Of a DNA stretch of 64,000 bases, positions 47,211 through 58,774 are shown in pieces. Source of the stretch: Cyathus striatus (Eukaryota > Basidiomycota > Agaricomycetes > Agaricales > Nidulariaceae); assembly GCA_025738555.1 (NCBI GenBank), contig JAOVFP010000024.1:806001-870000 (forward strand). The letters run 5' to 3'. The translations under genes were made by a program, and so were the position numbers. Within the stretch, counting starts at the first letter, position 1; each line of letters starts with the position of its first letter. The notes under the pieces are model-generated. The model was not told the DNA's origin. It ran no database searches and saw nothing but the letters and a program-made list of their open reading frames with translations.

Positions 47211-49339
47211 TTATAATACATTTGGATCAATGTTTTTATTTAGTCTCCAAACCCATACCGTTCCCTCTGTACCAACTCCGATTAACACAGACCCACCCAT
47301 GGCAAACGTGCAATTTTCCAGCCGACCCTCAGTTTGACTGATCACTTTTTCAAGGTTCCATTTTCGCTCTGTGACTGGTGGATGTATAGATAAATCTATA
47401 AGCTTTTCTAAGGAGATGCGAGTGGAACAGGTATTTTCAGGGGGTTCATCATTTAAACCTAGTGACCCGCTATTTGACTCAAGGACTGCAGATTCCTTTG
47501 GCAACGATGATGATTGCTTTCCAGATGGCATATGGCAGACGTTGAAGATAGAAAAGGAAGAACTGCCAGGGATAGTATACACTGCAAGGGGATCATGTAC
47601 GGAAGACCGAAAGATATTAAGCTTAGGCGCAATAAATTGTGATTCAACAGGTGTAAAGGACATCGCAGATATAATCTTGAATGACGCTGCAAGTATTTTG
47701 AGAAGTGGTTTGTTATATCTGTGTATATCTAGGACTCACAGCTTTCTTGGTAATCCTATGCAATAAGTAGTTAGAATTTGTTCAACGAAGAAACAGGACT
47801 ATAATGAACATACAGAAGAGCATCCACGCAATGGTACCTGCTGAGTTTCTTCCTGGTTTAGAGGGAGAAACCGGTCTATACCTAGCCAACGCCATACTAT
47901 GAACTCCCCAGGTACAATATGGGTTTGGCTATTTTTGCCATCACCACTGGGATGTGCGCGCATAACCGCAGCAGCGCTATGTGTGGCCAAGACATCATTT
48001 TGGAGCCTTATAAAGTGATATTAAAAGAGTGGCGCATATCCTTAGCTATTGCATACCAAGAAACTGAAAGTATTCGAGCCTTATGTATTCGGCTACAGCT
48101 GAATAAAGGCTTATCTTCCCCTTTAATGCTCGCGCGAGAAACTGGTGGAACTAGCCATATCTTCACAGTCCTATCTAACTACCACCAGAAAGCACATTGA
48201 GTTCGTTTTACAAAGAAAATAAAGATATCTTACACCACAGGTAGCAATAATAGGCATTTTAGGGTGGAAGGCCTACAGACACGGTTTGGCAGTCAGCCTC
48301 TATTTCTTGAGGCATCATAGGACTTACAGCTCCTAAAACAGCACCTCGGTGCCCACCAGATCTTCCGCCCATTAGTACAATGATACATCGTCCTAATCCG
48401 CTACCTTCCGATTCAGACATGTGGAGCCCATGAGCAGCACCAGCTAGGCTGGGCTGTTTTGAAGGAGGCCAATGTGGATTCTGAGGCTTTTTTTGTGGTG
48501 CCAGCGCCAAATCATATATCCTGACAGATGTATCCCTGGATGTGGTGCAAAAAAGATTAGGCCTTGTAGGGTGGACTGCAATGGATGTTATAGCCTTTCT
48601 CTTACTAGTCAGAAGATGAGTCAGTAAAAGAAGAAGCCACTCACACCCCCATGGCCACGTAGATAGCTTGCGATTCCTTTGCGCTTTACATTATAAATGT
48701 ATGTAACGCTTCCTCGATTGAAGACAACCAGAGGTTCGAATGGAGCATATTGACCTAAGATCCATGCAACATTAACACAGTCTGTTGGGAGAAGTTTCAA
48801 GTCTGGATCCTATAGAGGCTCCCAGTCAGGCACCATCGTTTCTGATTACCAGTTAGCACGAACCAAGGGAAGATTTGCGCGAATGGGTTCTCTTTTCTGC
48901 TTAATAAAGAAAATAAATAGCTTATCCTGAGAACCAATCGCCACCGCGTCAGAAAATTCCGACAGCATCTGTTTCCATCGTGAAAGATCCGGTTCGACAT
49001 AAAGTTGGTGTTCGCCAGGTTGACCGTCCCAGAGGGTTACAGCGGAGTCAAGGTTCCAAGGAAAGGGAGCGATAGAACGGAAAGATTCGGGTTTGAATTT
49101 TACGGACTAGGTTGAACAATGGAAAGGTTCTTAGATTTACAGAAGATGAATATGTACTGAGAACCAACAGATATCTTTTTTACAAAAGTGATAGGAAGGT
49201 CCTGTGAAGGTCGATTGTACCAGGGAATATAGTTCGGGACGTGTTCAGTGGGGACGACATTAAAAGTTATTATCTCAGGAAAGAAAGCTGCTAGACATAG
49301 TACGGATGGCAGAGCAGGTATAGCTGTTAGGACAAGCAA
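47211..49339 (-). CDS. WD40-repeat protein, EED/ESC-like
   Basis: Multi-exon beta-propeller protein. Readable blades: NVVPTEHVPNYIPWYNRPSQ, FPWNLDSAVTLWDGQPGEHQ, AVAIGSQDKLFIFFIKQKR, ITSIAVHPTRPNLFCTTSRD, TSVRIYDLALAPQKKP, GRCIIVLMGGRSGGHRGAVL, FHPKMPIIATCG with DRTVKIWLV, THIVPGEFIVWRWLGIDRFL and a final SVLIGVGTEGTVWVWRLNK. The order (GGxxGH, CGxDRxVKIW, a gap, then E-F-VWRW) resembles EED, the WD40 subunit of PRC2. That call rests on pattern memory, not alignment. The start is uncertain, because the 49339 ATG is only the best open start. Divergent from the NDUFA11-like gene. Confidence 0.7.
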
Positions 49340-49466
49340 GCAGGAAAGGAATTGACCGTTGACGTCGATGTCCGAGGACCGAGATCATGTGCCCTTGAGC
49401 TACGAGTCGTGACAACTCGTGACGATGATCCTCCGGTGGTCCTTTCCCCCGTCTCCAATTCCTTCC

Positions 49467-50039
49467 ATGTCCAACACATCCAGCGACGTGCCCAAATACG
49501 AGCACAAACCCGCGCTCAAATATGCCTCGACTGTTGGCCTTCAGGCCGGCATTGTGGGCCTTTTTGTTAGCACCCTTCAAAATGCCTTAGGAACTCACAA
49601 CCATGGTGCAATGGGCGTGTTCACTCGCACTGGTGGAACTATTGGTTTCTTTGGCATGGTTCTTTCTCTTGTAATGTATGTCGTATTTTAATCTAGGTCA
49701 AATAGCTGCCATGGGTGCGACATTCGCACTCACGGAAGCCGTCGTTGCAAACGAGCGCCAGAGGAAGGATGCCATTAGCGGCGCTGCTGGTGCATGTGCT
49801 GCTGGTTTCCTGGCTGGTGTTAGAGGTATGTCGTTTGTCTACGGCTAATATTGTTGCTCATGATCCTTGCAGCGCGTTCATTACCAATGGCCTTCGGGAG
49901 CTGTGCCGTTATGGGAGCAGCTATGGGAATGTATGACTATGCTGGCACGCTGACCGGAGATGCAAAGACAATGGAAGAGAGACGGAGGGAGTTCGCGCGA
50001 AGACCACCGAATTACCAAGTTGGATCTACAGACCAATAA
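49467..50039 (+). CDS. NADH dehydrogenase (complex I) subunit, NDUFA11/B14.7-like
   Basis: Inner-membrane accessory subunit of complex I in the Tim17/22/23 fold family. Reads MSNTSSDVPKYEHKPALKYA, STVGLQAGIVGLFVSTLQNA, GVFTRTGGTIGFF, AAMGATFALTEAVVANERQR, SGAAGACAAGFLAGVR, SLPMAFGSCAVMGAAMGMYD, ending NYQVGSTDQ. Four glycine-rich hydrophobic helices are visible. The first intron (about 49652-49694) seems to have a GC donor (TTTG/GCATGG), since no GT donor gives the right phase. A small sequence error is the alternative. The start at 49467 puts the Met right before the conserved YEHKPALKYA-type segment. Confidence 0.85.
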
Positions 50040-50255
50040 TAAACAGATTGTTACTGTCCAGACTCCAGTCCTTCATACAAAATAGACCTTTTTACTGGAA
50101 TACAATATGCCATTGTAATTAGATGATTTGGGATATCACCAAATCAAAGACGTAAGTTACAAGGTAAAACACGCATTTGACAATCGCTAGTCACTAGCTA
50201 AGTAATAATTATGTTAAAACCCGTCTGCAAGAGGATGCCAGGTGATGAATGGAAG

Positions 50256-52770
50256 CTATCTGCCATCGACAGGGGTAGTTGGCTGTGCATTTAGTAGAGC
50301 TTCATACCGCCTGGTGGCCTCAAGACTGTGTTTGTTCCAAAACTCTTCCCAAGTTTTCTCTGATTTGCAGGTCGCCTGAAGTATTTGTCAATACGGAATA
50401 GATAATTTTCGGATTTTATCATTTACCTGGGCTTTCAATTGTCCCCATATCTCTGCATCGTCCTGCCCATCCTCATCCCCCCCAGAAAATGCAAAAAAGC
50501 GCGCTATTGCCATCAAATCTTCTTCTTGGACAGCAGTATATTCCGTCGTGATTATTGGCTGAGCTGTGTTGGGTTCCGTTAGCGAGTCAGTATGGGTGGT
50601 GGTGCTGGCGGCAGCAGAGCTTTCTCTAGATTTAGCTTCCTTTTCTTGAGCTTGCTGTTGACTCAACGCCTTTCGATGCGCAATAGACGCTTTTCTACGG
50701 AGATTGTCGATCTGGTCTGCCATATCACGCCCTACAAAACTTTTCCACGACATAAAGGTATGATGGGGCATCTGACAACGCTGGTGAGTGAACTAGTGGT
50801 AGGACTCACAGTAGAAGCTTACCTTCTTATGCAACGCGGCAGAAATTGCGCTGTATGAGATTTGATGATCTCTTTGCAGAAGTACCTTCGCATAATCCAC
50901 CACATACTTCCTCTCGTGTTCGGAGTATTTATAAGTACTGGAACCAGGACGAAATTCTTTCGTTACTGGAGGCGGTGGTGAAGGAGGTGAATGTTCGTGA
51001 TTAACTAGGGACTCCAGTTGAGCATTTGATGACAGTCTACGTTGTGGCGACGATCCTCCTGGTTGCATCGACTCCACTTTTTTTGACTCTTTGCCGACTG
51101 TCTCTTCTTTCTTCTTTTTCGCGTACTCCCTTTGTCTTTCATTTTTAGAAAGACGCTTCTTCTCTCTTTCCTTTTCAGAATTCGCTTCGTCACTGTCGTC
51201 CTCAACTTCGGATACCTTACGCCCTCGCTTTTTAGGATTATCGTGCAGGTACAGTTTGTGGTTCAACAACTGAACTTGCTTTGCACAGTCAAATACAAAA
51301 TTCGCTGTGATCGCAGGAGCTCCAACTTCCATGGCAGCACTACGAAGCTGAAGGAAATCCGTTCCTCTGGCCTGTAAAATGACATAATCTGCCGATGCTA
51401 TATCGGACGTAATTCTACCTCCGTTTTTTTATATATATATACATAAAAAGTAAGATACACCGGTGCGAACGTATAAAATGATGAAGCTCACTTTGATGGT
51501 AGAAACAACGTCTTTGCGGTTATGTAATTCGACCTGAACATAAAAAGAAAGTTCGCATCCATTTTTATGAGTAAATATCCTGGACACAGTTGTAACCGCT
51601 GGAGACCGCGAAAATGAGCTAGTAGTCTGTGGTATATACGAGTTTCTTGCGGGGCTGGAAGATATTTCTCGTCGTTTGCCCTTGGATTTCAGTGATTTGT
51701 ACTCGGCCGACGGTGATACATCACGACTGATAGACGGAGCGAGATTATAAATATCTGTTCTTCCTTCCGTAATATATTGTGGTTGAGGAGCATTAATTTG
51801 CTCCGTTTCATTGAAACTTGAGGAATACGACGCAACTGGGTTGTACGCGGGAAGCTGACTAGGCATTTGTCTAGCATGGAAACTAACAGCATCCGCTAAT
51901 GCAGTACCAAATTGAGGATTTTTCATGAGGCCGGCAAGTATTTGCGATGGTATTTGAACCATCCCATCTTGTGGTGGGTATGGAGATGGTATGCCAAGAT
52001 GTGACATCTGAGACGAGAAATCATTCGGCATATGATGTTGGAAAACCGGGTGGGCGTTCGACAGAGCATAATGATTATCTTCTGGGGGCGCTTGTTGAGC
52101 ACCAAATCCCGGTCCTTGCTGAGGAGTACCGGAGTGTGCCCTGGTCACTTGTGCTATTGATATGTCGGCAGATGAAGTGCGAGAATGCGAAATTATGGGT
52201 GCTTGAGAGTGCATTAGGGCGCCATGAGCACTGGAGACAGGTGTTTCGCGAGGAGTTGGAAGTGGGCTTCTTAGCAGATATGATCAGCGCACAGAAAATG
52301 TCCAAATAATTGTAGTACACTGACTTTCCAGTGGGATGCTCTCCGTCCTCCTCTTCCGTCGAGATAGGTAGACCATCATCAACTGTAAGACAATCACCCC
52401 ATTCATCTTGACTTGTTAAAACCCTGCCAGCACCTCTGCACTTTTCAACCCATAGGTGTTTTAGTACGACCTTGTTTTCATCTCTCCCCCAGTCACGTAT
52501 GAAATGCCGTCCTTGATCCGTGTCATCATCCACCAGTATAATTTGCGCGTTCTTGGGATCGATACATATATTCGCGCCAGCTTTCTGTCATGCAAAAGCA
52601 AGCCACGAACATAAGATGGAAATGTAATTACAGCAATGTGTTGTACCCACTCTCAATTTCCTCACGAGCGCGGGTCGGTTATTCACGCCACCTGCTTCCA
52701 CAAATATCTGTAACGGAGAGCCATCCGGATTGATGAAAATTGGCGCTGCACTTTGGGATAACTCAGGCAT
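50256..52770 (-). CDS. RAP1: RAP1-like telomere protein (BRCT plus Rap1-type Myb)
   Basis: Shelterin-type protein. N-terminus: MPELSQSAAPIFINPDGSPL and QIFVEAGGVNNRPALVRKLR form a BRCT-like segment ending in KVVLKHLWVEKCRGAGRV. A long disordered middle follows. A second BRCT-like segment reads SFYVQVELHNRKDVVSTIKR, GGRITSDIASADYVIL, GAPAITANFVFDCAKQVQLL. After a basic coil comes the Rap1 Myb region, STYKYSEHERKYVVDYAKVL with ALHKKMPHHTFMSWKSFVGR. The C-terminus (MAIARFFAFSGGDEDGQDDA, EEFWNKHSLEATRRYEALLN) is helical. The Myb is the strongest evidence. The last exon gives stop 50256. Confidence 0.8.
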
Positions 52771-53257
52771 TTGAAATGGAGGTGGACGAAAGTAAAAGGA
52801 TTAGACAAAGCAGTATGTTACACACGATTATGAATGTGCGCAGTGAGCACGTTTGTCACGTTTCACTAAGTCCAATAACGTCTCGGCTAAATCGGGAAGT
52901 ATAGAAGCTGAAAGCTTTAAAGCTCCAAGATTTGAACAGATATACGTTAACAAGAAACACTGTAACTCAAATTCCGACTCCTCCATTATATATGTAAACG
53001 CCATAATTCAGTACCCAAGAGTTTACATTCCCACATATACAAGCATGCACGACTTTCAAATCTTACCAGTCAACTTCACTCATCAAATACGATACATCAG
53101 CAACAACATAGCGATTTCCACAATAAAGAAGTATGCTTCAAATCAAATAATACAAATCCCACAGTTCATTCATTCTTATAGGCATTTGCATATTATCATG
53201 GCATGTAAGCAAATAAACCGAAAACATGATAGTGCAATAACACACGACCGCGACCGC
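52771..53257. other. Intergenic region RPS16 / RAP1-like
   Basis: About 490 bp between two minus-strand genes. AT-rich. An open frame on the plus strand (52853-53413) overlaps RPS16 and has no coding character. Confidence 0.4.
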
Positions 53258-53352
53258 TTAACGGTAACTAGAAAGGATAAAATGAGTACGCATATAAAGG
53301 AAAGACAGGATAGCCGTGCGCACCTCTTTTGCCTGCGGGCACGAGCACCAGC

Positions 53353-53385
<33 letters not shown>

Positions 53386-53801
53386 ATCAGCGATCAACAG
53401 TGTTCGGTCATAAGCCACCAACTTCTTCTTCAACTCCATTGCGCTGTAAGCATCGATGTACTTAGCATAGTATGCGACAAGAGCCTTTGCAATGGCTTGA
53501 CGAATGGCGTAGACCTGAGAGGTATGACCTCCACCTTTCACACGTACACGGATGTCGAGGGGAGCAAAGGAGTCCTCGCCGGCAACAAGTACAGGTTCAT
53601 AGACCTTGAGACGGAGAATTTCAGGCTGAACCAAGTTGATGGGTGAGCCGTTGATGCGGATGAGGCCACGGCCCTCTTTTGCGTGGGCAACTGCAGTTGC
53701 GGTCTGCGAGGTTGCAATGAGAATGTGACCTGCAATGAAGCCGCAAGATATTATACCTTCTTTTTGCCGAATGTCTGAACGGCCTTTGTTGATGATGCCA
53801 T
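53258..53801 (-). CDS. RPS16: 40S ribosomal protein S16 (uS9)
   Basis: Small-subunit protein whose C-terminal tail reaches the P-site. Exon 1 gives [15 protein letters not shown]. An intron of 53 nt is followed by [100 protein letters not shown]. The last intron splits the end, so that RARRQK joins SYR-stop, the invariant C-terminus. The stop was fixed at 53258 for that reason. Divergent from the mitochondrial uL4 gene. Confidence 0.97.
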
Positions 53802-54290
53802 TTTGAGGGGAACCGGTCGCGACAGTGGGTTTGCTTAGGAAACAGATAAGTTAAGCCAACCAAAGAGGACGAGGAAGATGGCAAGACAGCATACCTTGTT
53901 CTTGAGGTCGTCGAGCGCGGCGGCGATAATATTGGAGACCAAAGAGCGGGTGGCTTCGATCAGCTAGGCAGTTTAACCGGAAAATGCCGGGGTGCAGGCT
54001 GACTAATCAGGATTGTTCTTGACCGTCATCTTCTACCACTGCTGTACGGCTTGGACGACGCCCGCAACAGCATGCCAGAGGTATGTTTATTTCCTCCCTC
54101 CTCCTCGTCATAATGTCTCTCTCGTTGTTCTCATCCTCGCCTCGTCATTCGTCCCTTCTCCTGCCTGTCTCCCAAGTATTGATTATGTAAGTGTTTGTCT
54201 ATCCTCTCTAAACATCACAAGTTTGTTTGTTTAGTTGTTGCTTAGCAATTTCAGGGGATAAGGGAACTTGGCTGCAACATCCACCAAGCC
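53802..54290. promoter_or_regulatory. Divergent promoter region, RPS16 / mitochondrial uL4
   Basis: About 490 bp. On the minus strand a GTATGC donor near 53896 followed by a pyrimidine-rich stretch could be an intron in the RPS16 5' leader, but this is not certain. Confidence 0.35.
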
Positions 54291-55249
54291 ATGTTTTCCC
54301 GAAAGCTATTGACACCCGTATGTAATTTTATTAATTTTATTTGCAGTTTTCTTCACTCACATCTTTCTCAGTGTTCACCTTACTCTCGACCTTTCGCCGG
54401 CATACCCCACTTAGCCCGACCCTCCTCCTCTCTTCAGGCATTGCGCTCCTCAATTCCCCATCCTCCTCCCTCTAAAGATAGTGAGTACGTATTCCAGGCC
54501 TTTAACCCTATCTCTCACACAGAGATTTAGTCATTCCTATCGCGCAGCCTGTAGTTCTCGCGCTTTCTGAACCACTGAAGCGTAAAGAGTCCGATCCCCC
54601 TGCCAAAGACCATGTGGTTGTTTTAGATCCTACAGTTTTTGCCCACCCCACTCGCACCGACATTCTTCATCTCTGCACCATTCATTACTTAGACTCCCTT
54701 CGGCAAGGCTCAGCAAGTACCAAGACACGTGCTGAGGTGCGTGGTTCTGGTATCAAACTCAGGCGTCAGAAGGGAACCGGTAAAGCGCGTATTGGTGATG
54801 GTCAAAGTCCTATTCTCGTTGGAGGAGGACGTGCTTTCGGTCCTAAACCTCGCGACTTCAGTACGAAATTGCCGAGGAAGGTCATACAGATGGGTATGCG
54901 TGTGGCTTTAAGCGTGAAAGTGAAGGAAAATCGGCTCGGTGTCATGTCTTCTATTGATTGGCCTAATGGACGTACCAAGCATTTGAAAGAAAGGATTGAA
55001 CGTCTGGGACTCCGGAAAACGCTTTTTATTACTGGAGAGGAGACGGTTTCTGTTGGTTTGGAACGCGCGATTGCCAACATTCAGCAAGTAGAGTTGGTTC
55101 GCGCAGATGCTGTTAACGTGTACGAAATTATGAAGCATCAGAGACTTATTCTGGACGTGAAGGCTGTAGACTACTTTGAGAACTCGCTCAAGAAAGACGT
55201 ACCTATTTCACCCCTTCCTCTGGCCGAGGCAACTTCCGTATCTTTGTAG
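54291..55249 (+). CDS. Mitochondrial large-subunit ribosomal protein uL4m
   Basis: Start MFSRKLLTP, with an intron near 54320. Exon 2 is a Ser/Pro-rich presequence (SRPFAGIPHLARPSSSLQAL, RSSIPHPPPSKD). Next comes VVLALSEPLKRKESDPPAKD. The uL4 fold follows: TVFAHPTRTDILHLCTIHYL, STKTRAEVRGSGIKLRRQKG, TGKARIGDGQSPILVGGGRA, FGPKPRDFSTKLPRKVIQMG, LRKTLFITGEETVSVGLERA, LILDVKAVDYFENSLKKDV. The basic RQKGTGKAR loop and GPKPR motif are diagnostic of L4. The mitochondrial call follows from the presequence and from divergence from cytosolic L4. The exact join at the first intron is uncertain. Confidence 0.93.
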
Positions 55250-55334
55250 TAATATATACATATTAATTTCCATATTTAGTTCATAATAATTTGGATATGC
55301 TTTGCAGTTTTGGTATCATTGATTGTCAAAGCTA

Positions 55335-56789
55335 CTACAAGAAAACAACACCCAGTCCATCATCTTCAAACTCGTCATAATCTTCATAACCGACGTACTC
55401 TTCGTCGGAATAGCCATCATACTCGTCATAATCGAACTCGTGATCAAAATCGTCGTCCATATCACTGTCTGCATCATCGTAGAGGCCAAGTACACCATCC
55501 GAATCAACCTCGTAGATATTTTCTTCCCGTATCATACCCTCGTCACAAGGGGAGATTGTTGTTGAAATATTTTTGTGAATGGACATAGCTTTGACTAATT
55601 GAGGATTGTGGCAAGAAGAGGGCGGTACAAGTAACAAGACTGGAGAGGAGACAGCTACAACGGGGGGGAAAATGCTGTCCCATGTGGAGGTAGGTATCGA
55701 AAATAGATCCAATGTGATATTTTTGAAGTTGGGCATTGAAAGAACCTGCGGAAGCGCTTCCTCTGTAACTTGCGTTAATTCAATTGTTGTTGACTCGTGA
55801 GGTAGGCCATCTAGTAAAGGTAGACAGTCTGTCAATGTTACACCATTCAGTCGAACAGTACGGGAGGAACTCTGGGGCCAGCTCTTGATAATGCTTGTAA
55901 AATGCGCCGATAAATCAAGGGATAAGCTTAAAGGCATAGAGACCTCTAAATATTTCAAACTTGGAACAGTCAAATAGTTTATTGGACATGTACATCCTTC
56001 ATCAGGATGAGAAGTGTCAAAGCTGATAGCTAGTGATTGGAGCTTCGGAGCTTCGATTACCAGAGACTCGCTGTCACCGCTATCCGGTGAACAGTTCCCA
56101 AATTGACGAAGGACAAGGCTTGTTAAGTTCGAACAAGCGCCCAGTAATTTTTGAAACTCCTTCAACGTAGGATAAAAATTGCCAATGTCTAAATGCGTGA
56201 GGTGAACGATAGGAGGTAGACAGTCAAAAGGAATCCCATGTATCCTGAGGAAATGTAAACAAGGTGCGTCTTTGAAGATTGGACGATATGGCAAATCGCT
56301 TAGACTGTCGACCTCCTCCTCAAAGCGCAATATTACCTCCAACCTCCGAAGCACAGGCGCCGTGACGTCTTGAAACACTTCCGAGAATTTTTGTACATCG
56401 TCTAACGTCAGGGTTCGAATAGTAAGTGACTTTAGTCGGTTAACGCTTTCGTTCAGTAATTTGGAGATTTGAAGATACGAGCCATGGTAGAACATGGCTC
56501 CGTTCTGAGTAATATCGAGAGTGACATCGATCTCAGCAGGCTGTGACCTCTTGAAGAAGAGATCATTGTAGCAGCCAGGGTAGCTTGGAATGCAAATGTT
56601 GGTCCATAGCAGCGGATAATCCTCTGCAAGTCGTCTCCAGCGGTTGCATACCGCTGAAACAACTAAAGGAGATGGCGGGGTAAAGTCCGGTGATGGTGAG
56701 CGAGAGGCGATCTTAAAGATCTCGAGAAGAATGTCGTCCGGAAGTATATGGACGTTAGAGGGGCACGAATTGCTATGGACTTGTGCCAT
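55335..56789 (-). CDS. F-box-like protein with LRR-like middle and acidic tail
   Basis: Single-exon 484-aa protein, of a type greatly expanded in agaricomycetes. F-box at the N-terminus: NVHILPDDILLEIFKIASRS, PLVVSAVCNRWRRLAEDYPL, LWTNICI. Leucine-rich irregular repeats follow (LNESVNRLKSLTIRTLTLDD, LEVILRFEEEVDSLSDLP). The last 60 residues are very rich in Asp, Glu and Tyr (DSDMDDDFDHEFDYDEYDG). Substrate unknown. It ends 85 bp from the convergent mitochondrial uL4 gene. Absence of introns contrasts with its neighbours. Confidence 0.9.
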   Translation of the reverse strand: MAQVHSNSCPSNVHILPDDILLEIFKIASRSPSPDFTPPSPLVVSAVCNRWRRLAEDYPLLWTNICIPSYPGCYNDLFFKRSQPAEIDVTLDITQNGAMFYHGSYLQISKLLNESVNRLKSLTIRTLTLDDVQKFSEVFQDVTAPVLRRLEVILRFEEEVDSLSDLPYRPIFKDAPCLHFLRIHGIPFDCLPPIVHLTHLDIGNFYPTLKEFQKLLGACSNLTSLVLRQFGNCSPDSGDSESLVIEAPKLQSLAISFDTSHPDEGCTCPINYLTVPSLKYLEVSMPLSLSLDLSAHFTSIIKSWPQSSSRTVRLNGVTLTDCLPLLDGLPHESTTIELTQVTEEALPQVLSMPNFKNITLDLFSIPTSTWDSIFPPVVAVSSPVLLLVPPSSCHNPQLVKAMSIHKNISTTISPCDEGMIREENIYEVDSDGVLGLYDDADSDMDDDFDHEFDYDEYDGYSDEEYVGYEDYDEFEDDGLGVVFL

Positions 56790-57209
56790 CTAATTAGAAT
56801 ATAAGTACCCAGAAACCCATATTAGCAATGGGCTGTAAATATTACTAACCACTGTATAAATATTTACCTTGCTCAGAATTAGTACTGTACAGATTTGAAG
56901 CAAATGGATAGGAAATGTAGAAAGAAAAAGAGATTAAAGTGTCAAATGGTTGCACGAAACTGCCAGCTTTGGTGCACACTGCACAGCTGGCGAGAGGTCA
57001 TACAATCATTTCGGTCGGGGACTGTCAGTGTGACATTATTTAAATTACAGTACAATGCTACACGCGAGCACGTGACAATTGCGCGTTCGCGTCAAATTAC
57101 AATTTAGTATTTACGCGTGGGAAGCAGCGGGCACACACCCGGCTGACTGATTACTAAGTCCTTGAGTCTCGGACAACGTCCTCCCTCTGTACTACTCTCT
57201 TCTATAACC
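56790..57209. promoter_or_regulatory. RAD51 upstream region
   Basis: About 420 bp between the divergent F-box and RAD51 starts. Its most notable content is the CGCG cluster annotated separately. Confidence 0.5.
57062..57118 (+). promoter_or_regulatory. MCB-like CGCG cluster upstream of RAD51
   Basis: Within 57 bp: ACGCGA (57062-57067), GCGCGT (57081-57086), TCGCGT (57087-57092) and a perfect MluI box ACGCGT (57113-57118). An E-box CACGTG lies at 57069-57074. The last box is about 92 bp before the RAD51 ATG. Yeast RAD51 is under MBF/MCB control, so a conserved G1/S input is likely. Binding itself is inference. Confidence 0.6.
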
Positions 57210-58521
57210 ATGTCCCAACCTTCTCAGCCCCAACACCAGGAGGAGGAGAGCCCTGAAGACTACCAGCTCGCTGGGCCCCTTCTCGTCAGCAAACTTCAAG
57301 AGGCCGGTATTCATCCAAACGACATCAAGAAGCTTGCAGAAGCCGGCCTTAATACAGTTGAGGCAGTAGCTTTCACCCCAAAGAAACATTTGGTCACTAT
57401 CAAAGGCATATCTGACCAAAAGGCTGACAAGATATTGGCAGAAGGTGCTTCCAAATATGTATACGCTGGAGTCGTATACTTAGTACTGTTGTCATCTAAC
57501 AGCGCAGAAGATCGTACCACTTGGATTTCAGAGTGCAACTGAAGTTCATGCACGTCGATCAGAACTTGTTCATATTACAACAGGATCGAAGCAGCTGGAT
57601 GCTCTCCTCGGAGGTTAGGACTTTAGTGGAGTGTCATTGCATACACCATTGACTCACAACTGAATATCAAGGTGGCATCGAAACTGGAGCAATTACAGAG
57701 CTTTTCGGTGAATTTAGGACGGGGAAATCTCAACTTTGCCATACCCTTGCCGTAACCTGCCAACTTCCTGTCAGTATGGGTGGCGGCGAAGGAAAATGTC
57801 TATATATCGACACCGAGGGAACTTTCCGTCCCGTTCGTCTTCTAGCAGTTGCAGAACGTTACGGACTGAATGGTGAAGAGGTCTTGGACAACGTTGCATA
57901 CGCAAGAGCATATAATGCTGACCATCAACATGCGCTGTTGACCAGCGCCAGTGCACTCATGTCCGAGTCAAGGCAAGACTTTTTAGCTGTTGCACAAGTA
58001 TATTTGACGGACGCTCATCATTATACAGATTCTGTCTCCTCATCGTTGATTCCTGCACCGCGTTGTATCGAACTGATTTCAGTGGTCGTGGAGAGTTGTC
58101 GTCGCGACAAAACCATCTTGGAAAGTTCTTGCGAACTCTTCAGCGACTAGCCGATGAAGTAAGTTGACTTTCGCCAGCCGCGCATCATCGCTCACATTTA
58201 TGACTTCAGTTTGGGATCGCGGTTGTTGTAACGAATCAAGTTATGTCAAATCCTGATGCTGCTGCCGGACCCTATGCTGGAAACGAGAAAAAGCCCATCG
58301 GAGGAAACATCATGGCACATGCCTCAACCACTCGGTGCGATTTCTGTTCTCTCTCAGACCGGAAGAGACTACTGACGTGTTTTATATATAGCTTACAACT
58401 TAAAAAGGCACGCGGAAACACTAGGACCTGCAAAATATATGACTCGCCGTGTTTGCCTGAGATGGAGACTCATTTCGCTATTCTAGCTAGCGGTATCGGG
58501 GATCCAGAGGAAGAAACTTGA
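57210..58521 (+). CDS. RAD51: Rad51 recombinase
   Basis: Homologous-recombination ATPase. Start [20 protein letters not shown], then [40 protein letters not shown] (N-terminal HhH). Core: [40 protein letters not shown] (Walker A GEFRTGKS), [60 protein letters not shown] (Walker B), [40 protein letters not shown], then after an intron [20 protein letters not shown] and the C-terminus GIGDPEEET. Length and motif order match the family. Introns interrupt the Walker A and the L2 region. Confidence 0.97.
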
Positions 58522-58774
58522 TAGTTACATGGACATCGGTTCCCTACTCACTCATTTTGTATTGATATTTCTGGACATGGTTGTTTTCGTTAATTTTCTG
58601 ATACTACAAGACAATGATACTGTAATACAATCGAATAAGTTACAATTGTTTAGTTGAATGGGTAAAAGGATGATCAGTTGAGTGAGCATCCAAAGCTAAG
58701 CATATATGAGCTAAACAGGAGTGAGATGAAAACCGTCCATATGTCGGTGTTTTAGGGTTGCGCAGGGAAAAGGC

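Noticed and set aside
48715..48745. tRNA-like GGTTCGAAT box
   Set aside because: It lies inside the WD40 gene with no matching A box or cloverleaf arms.
53176..53260. RPS16 frame continuing past RARRQK into a hydrophobic tail
   Set aside because: A normal short intron joins RRQK to SYR-stop, the invariant S16 end.
52853..53413. 186-codon plus-strand ORF
   Set aside because: No domain, AT-rich composition, and it overlaps the strongly supported RPS16 gene.
57700..57735. GKS instead of GKT in the Rad51 Walker A
   Set aside because: A conservative change compatible with ATP binding and not evidence of an inactive protein.
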